A stretch of DNA of 64,000 nt, taken from contig BCIA01000003.1 in the NCBI GenBank assembly GCA_001599815.1, positions 4,154,001 to 4,218,000 of the forward strand. The letters run 5' to 3'. This document shows positions 24,082 to 34,783 of the stretch, one piece after another. Under the pieces are notes generated by a model. That model searched no databases and had not been told where the DNA came from. It worked only from the letters and a program-made list of their open reading frames with translations. This DNA comes from Furcasterigmium furcatum. Its lineage: Eukaryota; Ascomycota; Sordariomycetes; Glomerellales; Plectosphaerellaceae. Positions within the stretch are counted from its first letter, which is position 1; every line of letters begins with the position of its first letter. Position numbers and translations under genes: made by a program.

Positions 24082-26213
24082 ATGAAGCGCAAGGCCGAAT
24101 CTCAGTCCTCCAAAAAGGGCGCCTTCAAGAAGAGGCCCAAGACCTGTTAGACCGCCTCCCCAAGACCGACATCCTCCCCATCCCACTAACACCGGCTCCG
24201 ACAGCTCTCTCCGAGTCCGAGGCGAGGACGAGGTTCCGCGACGGCCTTTTCGACAAGAAGGTTCTCAATGGCTACACCAAGGAGTACGCCGAGTCCGACC
24301 CCTATAAGCATGCCGTTATCCACAAGCTGGTCAACGACAAGCTCCTGCGCTCCGTCCGCAACGAGATCCGCGACAACGTCTCCTTCACCCCCAAGGAGAC
24401 CGACATCTACAAGATCCACCAGTCCGGTGACCTTGCCAACCTCGATGGACTCGACGACGATGCCCTCTCCAAGCTGCCCTCCCTCCTCTCCCTTCGCGAC
24501 GCCATCTACTCCGAGACCTTCCGCAACTACGTCTCCCACATTACGGGTTGCGGCCCCCTGAGTGGTCGCAAGACCGACATGGCCATCAACGTCTACACAC
24601 CCGGGTGCTTCCTCCTCTGCCACGACGACGTCATTGGCAGCCGGAAGGTCAGCTACATCCTCTACCTCACCGACCCAGACATCCCCTGGAAGGCCGAATG
24701 GGGCGGCGCGCTCCGCCTCTTCCCCGTTCGTGAGCAGAAGGGCGACGACGGCGAGGTCGCGAAGACCCCCGAGGCGGACTTCACGAAGGTCATCCCGCCC
24801 GCTTGGAACCAGCTGTCCTTCTTCGCCGTCCAGCCCGGCGAGTCCTTCCACGACGTCGAGGAGGTCTACCACGCCGAGTCGGCCGAGCAGCTCGAGAAGG
24901 AGGGCGGCCGCATCCGCATGGCCATCAGCGGCTGGTTCCACATCCCCCAGATCGGCGAGGACGGCTACGTCGAGGGCGCAGAGGAGAAGCTCGCCAAGAA
25001 CTCCTCCCTCATGCAGCTCCAGGGCAACCCGGATCAGTACGACGCACCAGTCGCCCAGCCCACCAAGGTCGAGAAGACCGCCGCCGGCCTCGAGGGCCTC
25101 AGCGAGTCCGACCTCGACTTCCTCGTCAAGTACATCGCCCCGACGTACCTGACCCCGGATGCCCTCGAGCAGGTCGCCGACCACTTCGACGAGAACTCGA
25201 GCATCACCCTCCCCAACATCCTGTGCAACAAGTTCTCCGCCAGGCTGAGGGAACACATCGAAGCCCAGGAGAAGGCCCCGCTCCCCTTCAACGACAGCGT
25301 CGCGGTCGAGAAGTCCTCCGCCTGGCGCACCGCGAAGCCCCCGCACAAGCATCGCTATCTCTACCAGCAGCCCACCGGCCCCGACCAGCTGCGCACCTCC
25401 CAGGAGGAGTCGCCCATCACCGAGCTGCTCGACACCCTACTCCCCAGCCGCCAGTTCCGCCAGTGGCTCCAGACCGCGACGGGCTGCGTCATCGAGAACC
25501 ACGACCTCATTGCCCGCCGCTTCCGCCACGGCCAGGACTACACCCTCGCCACCGGCCACGACGGTAAGCCTCGCCTCGAGCTCAACCTCGGCATCACGCC
25601 CACCCCCGGCTGGGGTGACGAGGATGAAGACGATGCTGCGGCAGGAGAGGACGACGAAGAAGAAGACGAAGAAGAAGAGGAGCCAGTCGGCAAGGGCAAG
25701 GGCAAGGCAAAGGCAAAAGCCAAGGCCAATGGCGACGCTGCCAACGGCAAAGGCAAGCAGAAGCAAAAGGCCGCTCCCCCGCCCGTGGATGAAGCAGAGG
25801 AAGATGACGACGAGATCGAAGAAGTCGGCGGCGTGGAGGTGTACATGGCCGGCGACGACGACGAGGAAGACGACGAGGGGGATGGCGTCGAGGACAGCCA
25901 GGCGAAAAAGGACCATAAGGATGCCGCCATCTACCGGTCCAGCGGCGACGAAGAAAACATCCTCTTCTTCCAGGCGCCGGCCTGGAACAAGCTCACCCTC
26001 GTGCTGCGCGACAGCGGCGCTCTGAAGTTCGTCAAGTACGTCAGCCGCAAGGCGCCGGGTGACCGCTGGGACGTGTCGGGAAGCTACGACGTCGAGGAGC
26101 AGGACCTGCCGCCCGACGAGGCGGAGCTTGCCGCAGGTGGCGGGCTGGACGATGATGATGACGGCGAAGAGGAGTTTAATGGCTTCTCAGATGATGGGAG
26201 CGAATCTGATTAA
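24082..26213 (+). CDS. ofd1: Prolyl hydroxylase-like 2-oxoglutarate/Fe(II) dioxygenase, Ofd1/Tpa1 family
   Basis: Family members (yeast Tpa1, fission yeast Ofd1, human OGFOD1) hydroxylate a proline of ribosomal protein uS12. Ofd1 also controls the hypoxic factor Sre1 and Tpa1 affects translation termination. Exon 1 is 64 nt (24082-24145), the intron 24146-24204 (GTTAGA...CACTAAC...ACAG), exon 2 24205-26213; 690 aa. Exon 1 encodes a bipartite basic stretch, MKRKAESQ...KKRPK, a likely nuclear signal. The catalytic double-stranded beta helix shows the HxD pair in FLLCHDDVIG (His161, Asp163), the distal His237 in GESFHDVEEV, and the 2-oxoglutarate-binding Arg near 257-259 in RIRMAISGWFH. A second, degenerate dioxygenase-like domain follows, interrupted by an acidic then Lys/Ala/Gly tract at about 492-545. 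An AATAAA lies at 26318-26323, about 105 nt after the stop. The gene is convergent with ppn1. Confidence 0.93.
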
Positions 26214-26580
26214 GATGACTAGGTAGAAGGGAAACGCATGTCTTGTGTGGTGCGAAGTGTACACAAAAGTTGACTGGTTAGCATGGCGCATTTCACTCTT
26301 GCTTCTCAAAGCTCACGAATAAATCGTGTTCGAATCTATCATAAATATGATTGATGATTCAACTTGTATACCGTCATGACATCGAAACGAGGCAGAAGAT
26401 CTGACCTGCGTAGATACATCATCATATACCAACTCCAAACGCCCCCAGGCTCGATGTCTGTCGACGCGAGCCTGTCCATGACCTACGTAGTAGAAAAGGG
26501 GGTATGATCCAATCCCGAACCCGCTGCAAATGCATTGCCAATTCCAAAAAAGACAGCGCTTGATAGCGCACACGTCTCTC
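26214..26580. other. Convergent 3' region between ofd1 and ppn1
   Basis: 367 bp shared by two converging genes. An AATAAA hexamer at 26318-26323 sits in AT-rich sequence at the right distance for ofd1 polyadenylation. Nothing else was recognised. Confidence 0.45.
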
Positions 26581-28734
26581 TCACATCTTCTTTAACTGCT
26601 TCTTCGGTACCGACCCGACGAAAGCGTGGTCGAGGAAGTGCAGCCAGACCTTGTTCCTCTTCTTCTTCTTTTTCGAGTCGCCATTCTTTCCCTCGGTGTC
26701 GACGTCTGTCTCTTCGTCTGACTCATCTTCTTCGTAATCTTCCTCATTATTGTCGTTGTCTTCGTCATCGGCTTGGACGTCTTGGAGCATGCTCTTCCCC
26801 TTGACGTCCTGCTGTCCAATGCGGTAGGCGAGCTTGACGTAGCTTCGCACGGTCAAGTCCTTGAGCTTGAAGATCTTGTCTGTGAAGGTGCTGTACTCGA
26901 TCTCAAAAGCAAACGGCCTGGGATGAGGCTTCTTCGTCTTGGGATCCTTGTCTCTGTGTATACCGTCTCGCCAGCGCTCAGACGACGCATCCTCTTCGTG
27001 CGTCATGTCGTTGTTGATATAGGTTAGATTGGCGTAGTACTGCGTGTAGCCCGTCAATGTTAGGGGCTGAGGCGAGTACGCAGGCCCCGGGGGCGACGAC
27101 TTGGATGGCGGATCGGGGACGATGAATTCGGGGTTCTTGGGTTTCTTGCCCTTCTTTCCCTTCCTCTTGGCATCTGTCTCGACCTCGCGCCTCCGTAGCT
27201 CGTCGCTCCACGTTTCATCTGTCACCTGTGGCGCCTTAAGGTCCTTCAGCTCCTGATAGTCACCCCATGCAGGGTTCTCTTCGAGCCCAGTAATGTTGTA
27301 CTCGAAGACGCGGATTGTCGGGAAGTAGTTCGGAACGACGCTGGGGCTGATGAGAGAGACGTGGTACCTCTCGGCATACTTGCCAATCTTCTTCTTTTTC
27401 TTGCCCTTTTTGCCCTTGTGTTTCTTCTTCTTGCCTTCGGCATCCACAGAGTCGTCCTCGTCATCGAAGTAGTCTTCGTCGGCTTCCTCGTCAAGCGCTT
27501 TGTGATCGAACTTGGGAATTTTCGACCAATGCTTTCGCAACTCTTGGAGGTAGTCGGCGGCGGATTCGACCGCAAAATCGTCCTCCATGGTTTCCCTCGT
27601 GGTGAAGGTCGCGTCCTTGCTGTTGGCTTGCTCCAGCTGGATGTCGTCGGTATCATGCGCAATGAAGTGGTCGATATTCATATGGCCGTATAAGGATGCG
27701 ACGACCACGTCGCGGTACTGGCGCATCCAGAGATTGTACTTTTGCCAGCAGGTCTCATCCCAATTCTGCTTGCTGTCGGTGCGAGCAGGCGGGACATGGC
27801 CGATGAGGATGGCCTTCATGCCACGTTCGCGGATCAGCTGCAGCTGGATGCGCAGCCACTCCATCTGCTTGAAGCCGGGCTCCGAGGGCTCATTGCAGCC
27901 ATCCACAGCGGCATTGCGGTCGAAAAGGTACAGGGTGTTGAGGCTGAAGACGGAGAGCTTGTTCGGGATGACCTCGACGTCAAACCATCCGCCAAATTCG
28001 AACAAGTGGCGCTGTTCCTCGGGTATGAAGTGTCTCCAGACGTCGGTGTAATATTTCAGCCACTTGGTCGGACCTGGAACCAGAATGTTGTGAGGTAGGA
28101 TGTCGTTGTTTCCCAGGTTCGGCACAACGGGCACGCCCGATCGATGATTCTTCCGCTTGGTAAAGGTCCGATAGAACTGATCCGCAATGCGGCGGTTGGT
28201 GCCTAGGACCTGCTCCTGGTTCCGCGGGACCTTCTCATCGCTGTCGTGGCGCGCTGTGTCTCCCGTCCATACGACAAAGTCAATTTCGTCCACAATGTTG
28301 TCGGCGATCCATTCGAGCGTGGCGTTCAAGAGAGTGAAAGGTGAGTCGCAATCTGATGTCTCAGCGCCGTAGAAGCCCGCGGGGCCCTTGCCGCGGTGGC
28401 ATGCGATTCCTTCTTTCGTTGAAGAATGGGCTTCGTAGAACTCATCGGGATGTAAATCTGCACCCTGGTGTGAGTGGATGGGCTAGGTAGCTAGTGCAAG
28501 GGGGACACGGCGCCCGACAGAACTGTGGGTGTGCAGCATACCTGTGATATGCAGGAACTTTCCGCGTAGCTTCCGCTGGCCTGCTTGTGGTTGAGGTGGT
28601 GTCGGCCCCTCCAGACTGGACTCCCCGATGACCTTCTGCTGCCTTGTGTCGACTGGCGAAGCTGTGGTCGTCGCGCGATCGAGAGGCGCTACCAAGGCGA
28701 GGGCAAGCGCCAGGAATCGCAGAGACGGTGCCAT
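26581..28734 (-). CDS. ppn1: Vacuolar endopolyphosphatase Ppn1
   Basis: Metallophosphoesterase that cleaves long inorganic polyphosphate chains internally in the vacuole. In yeast it is a type II membrane protein matured by vacuolar proteases. Exon 1 is 28542-28734, the intron 28458-28541 (GTATGC...GTGCAG), exon 2 28457-26581; 689 aa. The N-terminus is a hydrophobic signal/anchor (LRFLALALALVAP). Metallophosphatase motifs are in order: HITDLH across the splice junction, GDTARHD, GNNDI, GHVPP and YGHMNIDHF. A family-typical insert is very acidic (EEADEDYFDDEDD) followed by a Lys-rich run (KKKKHKGKKGKKKKK) near nt 27370-27500; two more Lys/acidic tracts are near 27140-27180 and the C-terminus. 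It is convergent with ofd1. Confidence 0.95.
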
Positions 28735-30509
28735 GGCGTGCTGAGAGAGCTGGTGCAGCGCTGCACCTCAGCGGAGCATGAGAGGCCGATGGAGTGCGCG
28801 CGCTGCAGTCGAGAAGTGGGCGACGACGCTACTGAAGCGGATGGATGTCGAGTTTGTCGCCAGACGTCGATCGAGAAGCTGGATGTACACAGGATCGTCT
28901 GTGGGCGGATGAGGATGGGAGAGTCGTGTGGTCGAGGAGGTGCAGGGCCTTTTTTAGGATGCAATGTGAGAGGATGAATCTTTTCTCGCCGGAATCCTGA
29001 GCGTCCAAGCGTCAACAGACGGGAAGGAGCACTGAAGCCTGAAAGGCCGAGACTAGAAGCTTGAGGCGAACCAGGGCCCACGTCACCGTGGGGTCGTTTT
29101 TTCTGTTGCTGCTCGGTACATGGGCTGGAACGTCCCTACCTATTAGGTAAGTAATGGAAGTCGCAGCCGGGCGGCGTTCCCAAGGAATTGGCAGTGATTT
29201 CAGCAGGAAGCGGAAAGGATGGAAGGAAAGAAAGGCAGGTCAGGTAGTCCACGACCTAAATATCCAGTCCTCAGAAAGAAAACCATCGGGCGAGGCCTCG
29301 GTTTTTAGTACTGGAGAAAAGACACGCGACCACATACCACCTGAGCGCTTCTGCAATTCCGACCCCGCGAATCCTTCAGTTCTGACCTCCTACTCGCGCC
29401 ATCAAGGTGCAGCTGGACACTCTAACGCCCTCTAGAGGCCCTCGAGGCTCCTCTGAATTTCTCTGTGCAGAGAGGCTCTAAGGTATCCTGCTAGTTCCGC
29501 CAGCCAATCTTGCGCCATGGCGCCCACACGTGGTGGTCCGTTCGGTCGCTCAAACGTCCTCTTGACCTTCACGTGTGTGAGACATTGGCCAGCCTTGGGC
29601 GCACCGCATCAGCCCTGAGGGTGTAGTCAGCTGCGCTCAGGGGCGCCTCGAGGCCACCTCGGTGCGATTCCGATGAGAGGTTTTATCAAAAAGTTTTGGG
29701 CATGATCTTTCGAACTGTCGCTGCTCCACTAATAAATGAACCAAATCAAGGGTCCAGTGACAGACCAGACCAGTTGAGTTGAGGACGACTGCGCGTTGGC
29801 TTCACCGACTGTTTTTCGAAAAGAACGGAAGATCCGGCATCGGAACCCGCCATAACCGTACGACGTGAGACCAATCCTTCATCCTGACCTTTATCTGCTG
29901 CCTGTGCCGAAGTCCCCAAGTGACGTCACATTCGAGATCGAACGCGTTGCACCGAAGCCATCGCGAAGTTTCCTCTCTCAGCTGGCGCCAGGCGGGTGCA
30001 GCCCAGGGCCTCGTCGTTGAGATTACCTAATCAATTCCAGACCGGGGTACCTCAGAAATATTTTGCAGGCATTCCTTCGATCGAGGTTTCTCTTCTTCTC
30101 TTCATACATTCAACGCATCGCGATCCTCCTGATTTTCGGAGAAACTCTGCAACTCACAGGTTGATTCGCAGGGGGATTCTTGCTAGATGAACGCAAAGCC
30201 GCTCGTTTGAGGGTCGTCATGCCTTTTCTCTTCCGTAATGACCTCCCATGGTAAATCGTGGCTACATCCCGTCCCCGTCGCCGACAATCTGGTACCAGAT
30301 GAACCGATGATGTGTTTTCCCAATTGATGATGAACCTTGATTTTACAAAGATTTTCATGCGTAATATAAGCAGCCAAGTTGACATGGCGCCCGCCGTGCC
30401 CGTATTCCTGGGGCACATTCTTGTTGAAAGCAGACAACCCAACCCCGAGGTGCCCGTCCTGTCCATCCTGTACAGCGCTGAAAACAAATACGACAACTGG
30501 TTCTCCTTC
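28735..30509. other. Intergenic region between ppn1 and gcv1, no supported gene
   Basis: 1.77 kb that contains the ppn1 promoter and the gcv1 3' UTR. Frames at 28689-29081 (minus) and 29154-29435 (plus) look like noncoding shadows. I checked the stretch around 29620-29680 for a tRNA because of a B-box-like word, but no matching A box or cloverleaf fits. Confidence 0.5.
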
Positions 30510-31934
30510 CTAAGCCCCCTTGAAATACTTGCTCGGCACGAATGGCATCTTGGCCACCGTGACGCCCCTCTTCTTGCCCCGGACCACGACGTCCAGCTCC
30601 GTCCCAGACTTGTGCAGCCCGTCCTTCACGTAGCCCATGGCGATGTTCTTCCCCAGCGTGGGGCTGGGCGAGCCGCTCGTCACGACGCCGACCTTCTCGC
30701 CCTCCTTCGTGAAGATCTCTGCGCCCTCGCGGGCCGGCGCTCCCTGCACCGCCAGGCCGACACGGCGCCTCTCGACGCCCTTGCCTCCCTTGCTCTTGAG
30801 CACGAGCTGCTGTGAGATGACCTCCGCACCGTGGAAGCCAGCATCCGCGCCCCTGCGCTCCTTGGGGACAATCCAAGCCAGAGCCGCCTCCACAGGCGTG
30901 GTCGTGTCGTCGATATCGTGGCCGTACAGGCACATGCCCGCCTCGAGACGCAGGCTGTCACGGGCACCCAGACCCGCCAGGCGCAGCTTCTCCGTGCCAG
31001 CGCGCTCCAGCATCGTCGTAGCCAGCAGCTCCGCCGATCCATCCTTGGCGTCAAAGCTGATCTCGAAGCCGTCCTCGCCCGTGTAGCCACCGCGGCTGAT
31101 CATGGCCTTGCCCGGCAGATCGACCCACTGCCCATCCTTCTGGGCCCTGAGGCCGGCGAACACGCTGTTTCCGAAGTACAGCTCTGCCAGATTGACGTTC
31201 TCGGCGGGAACGATCAGCTCCTGCAGAATCTCCGCGCTCTTGGGGCCCTGGAGGGCAAGCAGTCCCAGGCCCTGGAGAACCTCCCACCAGAACTCCCGGC
31301 CCTCGGGGTTCTGCAGGTCCTTCGTCTCCTCGGTGAAGAACGCAAAGATCTTCTCCCGCGTTCCGGCGTTGGACACGACGCGGTACTCCTCCTCCCCGGT
31401 GCGCGTGATCATGGTGTCGTCGACGATGCCGCCAGTCCCCGGCCACAGGAACGTGCTCAGCTTGCTCGAGTTGATGGGCATATCCCGCACTGCAGAGGGC
31501 GTCACGCGCTCCAGGAAGTCCGCGGCCCGCGGGCCCGTCAGGCGGTGCTGCACCATGTGGCTGACGTCAAAGAGCGAGGCCTGCTCGCGCGTGAAGTGGT
31601 GCGACTGCACGAGGGTCATGTCCGCGTACTGCACCGGCATGTGATGCCCGCCGAACATGACCATCTTGCCGCCGTGGGCGATGTGGAAGTCGTAGAGCGG
31701 CGTCTTGTCCTGCTTGGCGGCCGCTGCAAGCTGCTCGCGCCATTGTTTCTTGGCCTCGAGCGTGGGCTTCTCCGGCCCTGTCGAGTACAGGCGGCGTTGG
31801 GCGGTGATGATACCGGCACCGGCCTGGGGTCTAGGCAGGGCCATTGCGGCCGCGAAAGGGCGTGATGTCCGGCATGAAGAGCGGAGGAGGGGTTGGGCAC
31901 CCTTGGCCACTGCTGTGATCCTTGATCGAGCCAT
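30510..31934 (-). CDS. gcv1: Mitochondrial aminomethyltransferase (glycine cleavage T-protein)
   Basis: Folate-dependent T-protein of the mitochondrial glycine cleavage system; it releases ammonia from the aminomethyl-lipoyl H-protein and transfers the one-carbon unit to tetrahydrofolate. Single exon, 474 aa, near the fungal norm of about 400-480. The start at 31932-31934 opens a basic, Ser/Ala/Arg-rich presequence (MARSRITAVAKGAQ...) that fits mitochondrial import. The upstream open frame has no ATG. GcvT hallmarks: TPLYDFHIAHGGKMV, SLFDVSHMVQHRLTG, GGIVDDTMIT with the folate-site region, GYTGEDGFEIS, RLEAGMCLYGHDID and SGSPSPTLGKNIAMGY. No inner membrane segment. A long antisense open frame over it (30831-31865) is a codon-bias shadow. 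Confidence 0.96.
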   Translation of the reverse strand: MARSRITAVAKGAQPLLRSSCRTSRPFAAAMALPRPQAGAGIITAQRRLYSTGPEKPTLEAKKQWREQLAAAAKQDKTPLYDFHIAHGGKMVMFGGHHMPVQYADMTLVQSHHFTREQASLFDVSHMVQHRLTGPRAADFLERVTPSAVRDMPINSSKLSTFLWPGTGGIVDDTMITRTGEEEYRVVSNAGTREKIFAFFTEETKDLQNPEGREFWWEVLQGLGLLALQGPKSAEILQELIVPAENVNLAELYFGNSVFAGLRAQKDGQWVDLPGKAMISRGGYTGEDGFEISFDAKDGSAELLATTMLERAGTEKLRLAGLGARDSLRLEAGMCLYGHDIDDTTTPVEAALAWIVPKERRGADAGFHGAEVISQQLVLKSKGGKGVERRRVGLAVQGAPAREGAEIFTKEGEKVGVVTSGSPSPTLGKNIAMGYVKDGLHKSGTELDVVVRGKKRGVTVAKMPFVPSKYFKGA

Positions 31935-32594
31935 TTTGATTCCAATTGATGGCGTCTGGCGATGAAAACTGAGGAGAAGCTTGAGATATGTGGCAGACGA
32001 AGCAGAATGTCCGTCTGTTAAGATATCGGGACTGTGCCGAAAGTGAGGACAGTGATAAGGCGGACTGCTAAGCCAGAAACGATAATCTGAGCATTGGGTG
32101 TCGCTGTCTCCCACCTCAGGTGTGGGGAAGTGCTGTGCAAGGGCGCAGGATTTAGCAGGGCTGGTCGAGATAAGGCGTGGCCCCAAAGGAGTACCGTACT
32201 TTTCGGTCCCAGCCCCGACACAAGCCGTGGACTCTCTCGGACCACAGCCGGAGCTTCCTATACAAACATGATTGTTGAATCATCGTTCTCTCGGTCCAGG
32301 CTTCCCCAGAGCCCAACTCGAGCCCTTTGAATGCGCAGAATAAGTGGCAAGGCCACAGCGTACCCGCCTGTCAGGGTTCTCGCGACTCGAGGCTGGTGAC
32401 AGTCCAACCACAAGGTGTCCTGTCTCACTGGTCACACCACAGGGCTTCCCTTGAGATGGAGATTCAGGAACATTGGGTGGATTCAGCTCGTGGCTACACC
32501 GACTGATGGCGGCCACCGGTCTAAGATACAACGTGCGATGCTTCGATAGAAAAATGTTACAACAAGACAGACTGTCATCTCGGCACGCCGCCGC
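31935..32594. other. Intergenic region upstream of gcv1
   Basis: 660 bp between the gcv1 start and the vma13 stop, both on minus. It should hold the gcv1 promoter and the vma13 3' UTR. No element was recognised with confidence. Confidence 0.45.
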
Positions 32595-34220
32595 TCACCC
32601 CTCAAAGCTGTACTTGAGCCAGCCGCCCAGCGCCCGCAAGCTCTCCCATCGGACATTCTCGTCCGACTCCGCCATGAGCTCCATCACTCTGGTCTTGAGC
32701 CCGACCTTCTCCAGCTGATACCGCTTCTCCGGCACCTCCTTGACCAGGGCGCCGACGTCGTTGCAGGCGATGGCGAGCACCTGCTTGTCGTTGTCCCAGG
32801 GCTGCTGCATGATCGCGGCCAGCTTGCGCGGGATCGCGCCGTTCTCGAACTCGAGGATTTTCCGCGCGTTCTCCGCCCAGAACACCTGACTGCGGTGGGG
32901 GGGCGACCAGCGCAAGTGTCCCGACTGCACCTCAGCCACATACTCGTCGAACGTCGTCTTCGTCTTGGCGTACTCGTCCAACATCTCCTTGAGGTTCTGG
33001 AGGTCCTCTTGCAGGTCGGGGTCGGTCATTTGACGGCTGCTGATGTTCTGCAGCAGGGAGGGGAGCCGTGCGAGCATCGCTGTGGGGAGAAGAGACTGCT
33101 GGTTCTTCTCCAGGAGGTTGTAGATCGTGGAGACAATCAGCCTCGTGGTCTTCTCCTTGGGTGAGAGTCGGAGAAGCTGCGTATAGAGTAGGATTATGTC
33201 ATATTCGCTGCATTCCTGTCAGTCTCGGTATCGCCAGGTCCAGGGCTTTAGGCTCACTCATTCAGGTCGTCGCCAATATCCTCAGCCTCAAAGCTCATCT
33301 GCCAGAGGATCAGCAGGACATGGTAGAGAAGCTGCAAGCCGACACCACCACCAAGGGAGCCTTCGAAGCCCGTGTTTCTCAAGCTACCCCCGGATCCGCT
33401 CCACAAGCTCGCGGAAGAGTTGCCGTTGCTGCCAATGCCAGCGGCAGTCTGGAGGATCTCGATAAGCGGCGCAATAGTCTCACTCCTCTGATCCCAGAAC
33501 TGCTGCCTGGATGGTCGGCCGTAGAGCAGGGACGAGTATTCTTGAACAGCAATATCTTGCAGGCCAGCATCGGAGCTCTTCGAAAGGCCGGAAAGATAAG
33601 CGAACAGAACAGGGAGGGCGCGTCGGGTGGCAGCAGACGTGTCTCGCGAGCCAGCCAGGAGCTTGGTCAGTGCCGTGGCAGTGAGCAGAGGGATCGGGTC
33701 CTCCGAGTTGTTCGAGTGAGCGAGGAGTGGCAGGAAGTTCTTGTACGGGTCGCCAGCCTTGAAAAGGGCTTTGGAAAGGGACGGGACGGCTGCGACAGAT
33801 TACTGTTAGCAAATCTTGGTTGGGGATTACGATGAGTGATGGCATCGGATGCGCCCTAAGCGTATCGGCAGAAATCGAACAGAGGATGCCAAGCAGAAAC
33901 GGGAAACAGATGGACGCACTCTGTAGCAGGTCTCCGAGGAGGACAAGGATATAATGGATGACGTTGGGCGCGTTCTTTCCGGCCTTCTCGAGGGCGCTGG
34001 GCTTGCCCTCCTCGCCGACGAAGAGCAGGCGGTAGCCATCCAGGTCGCTCTCTACAATCTCACGCCTAGCCTCGGGCTTCTTGGCCTTGTCGACAGCCCT
34101 GATGCGGGCCAGCTGGTCTTCGGTGATAGTGCCTGCTCGCACAGCTCCGTCCCACGGAATGGGTCGCTGGCGGATGTTGCTCTGCAGAGAGGCGAGGTAG
34201 GTTGGAGGATCGAGCGACAT
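32595..34220 (-). CDS. vma13: V-type proton ATPase subunit H (Vma13)
   Basis: Regulatory V1-sector subunit that couples ATP hydrolysis to proton transport on vacuolar and endosomal membranes and silences free V1. Three exons: 33920-34220, 33258-33789 and 32595-33207, with introns of 130 and 50 nt; 481 aa versus 478 in yeast. The protein is an all-helical HEAT/armadillo solenoid. The diagnostic C-terminal block is present: LRWSPPHRSQVFWAEN, then KILEFENGAIPRKL and LACNDVG-like ACNDVGALVKEVPEKR, ending in RWESLRALGGWLKYSF. The N-terminus MSLDPPTYLASLQSNIRQRPIPWDG also fits. The start at 34218-34220 is the first in-frame ATG. Confidence 0.95.
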
Positions 34221-34783
34221 GGCGGGCGGCGGCCGGGCTGCAGTAGGCAGACACCTGGGAGATCAGGTCGGGCGACTATGATAGGAAGGGGGGGTGAAGT
34301 CGCAGGCCGCGGGGATGAGGATTCGGGATGGACGCGGGAGGCTGATGTCGACAGCGAACTTGGAACAGAGGAGCTAAGGTCCTTGGTGCTTGTAGGTAAT
34401 AGGTAGCACCGTGTGTGTACAGTACCAAACACGAAGCTGGAGCTCTGTTGGTGGGGGAATTCAGCAGGTGGCTTGGGGAGTGGCTCGGGTTGAGTTGAGG
34501 TCGGGTGGATCTTGTACCAGCCACATCGGTTCACTGCTGTTCTGTCTTGAGACAACCTGGAACTCATCAGCTCCATCGTGGTGTTCCTTGATGCAACATC
34601 ACTATTTGCTAGCACCATCCCTTTTCGAATATCACCGGAGGTGCCTCCCCAAATTTCGCCCAGAGAATTGAGCGAGGTGATCATGTGACGTTTTCTTTTC
34701 ATTGAACTACAGAACGCATCATTCTTCTATCATGCAACGCGCTGGTATCTCGTCCATCTCGTCCGCCGAGCGCCCTTTCTCTT
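34221..34783. other. Intergenic region between vma13 and the SAF-domain oxidoreductase
   Basis: 563 bp with the vma13 promoter and the 3' end of the oxidoreductase gene. This is the left border of the putative catabolic cluster. No repeat or transposon remnant marks the border. Confidence 0.45.

Noticed and set aside
24186..25352. 388-codon open frame antisense to ofd1
   Set aside because: Shadow of strongly C/G-ending codons in the sense gene, which removes stops on the opposite strand; no domain and overlaps a certain gene.
29620..29690. Possible tRNA because of a B-box-like GGTGCGATTCC
   Set aside because: No matching A box at the right distance and no cloverleaf pairing could be drawn.
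30831..31865. 344-codon open frame antisense to gcv1
   Set aside because: Same codon-bias effect; the sense strand is a clear T-protein.
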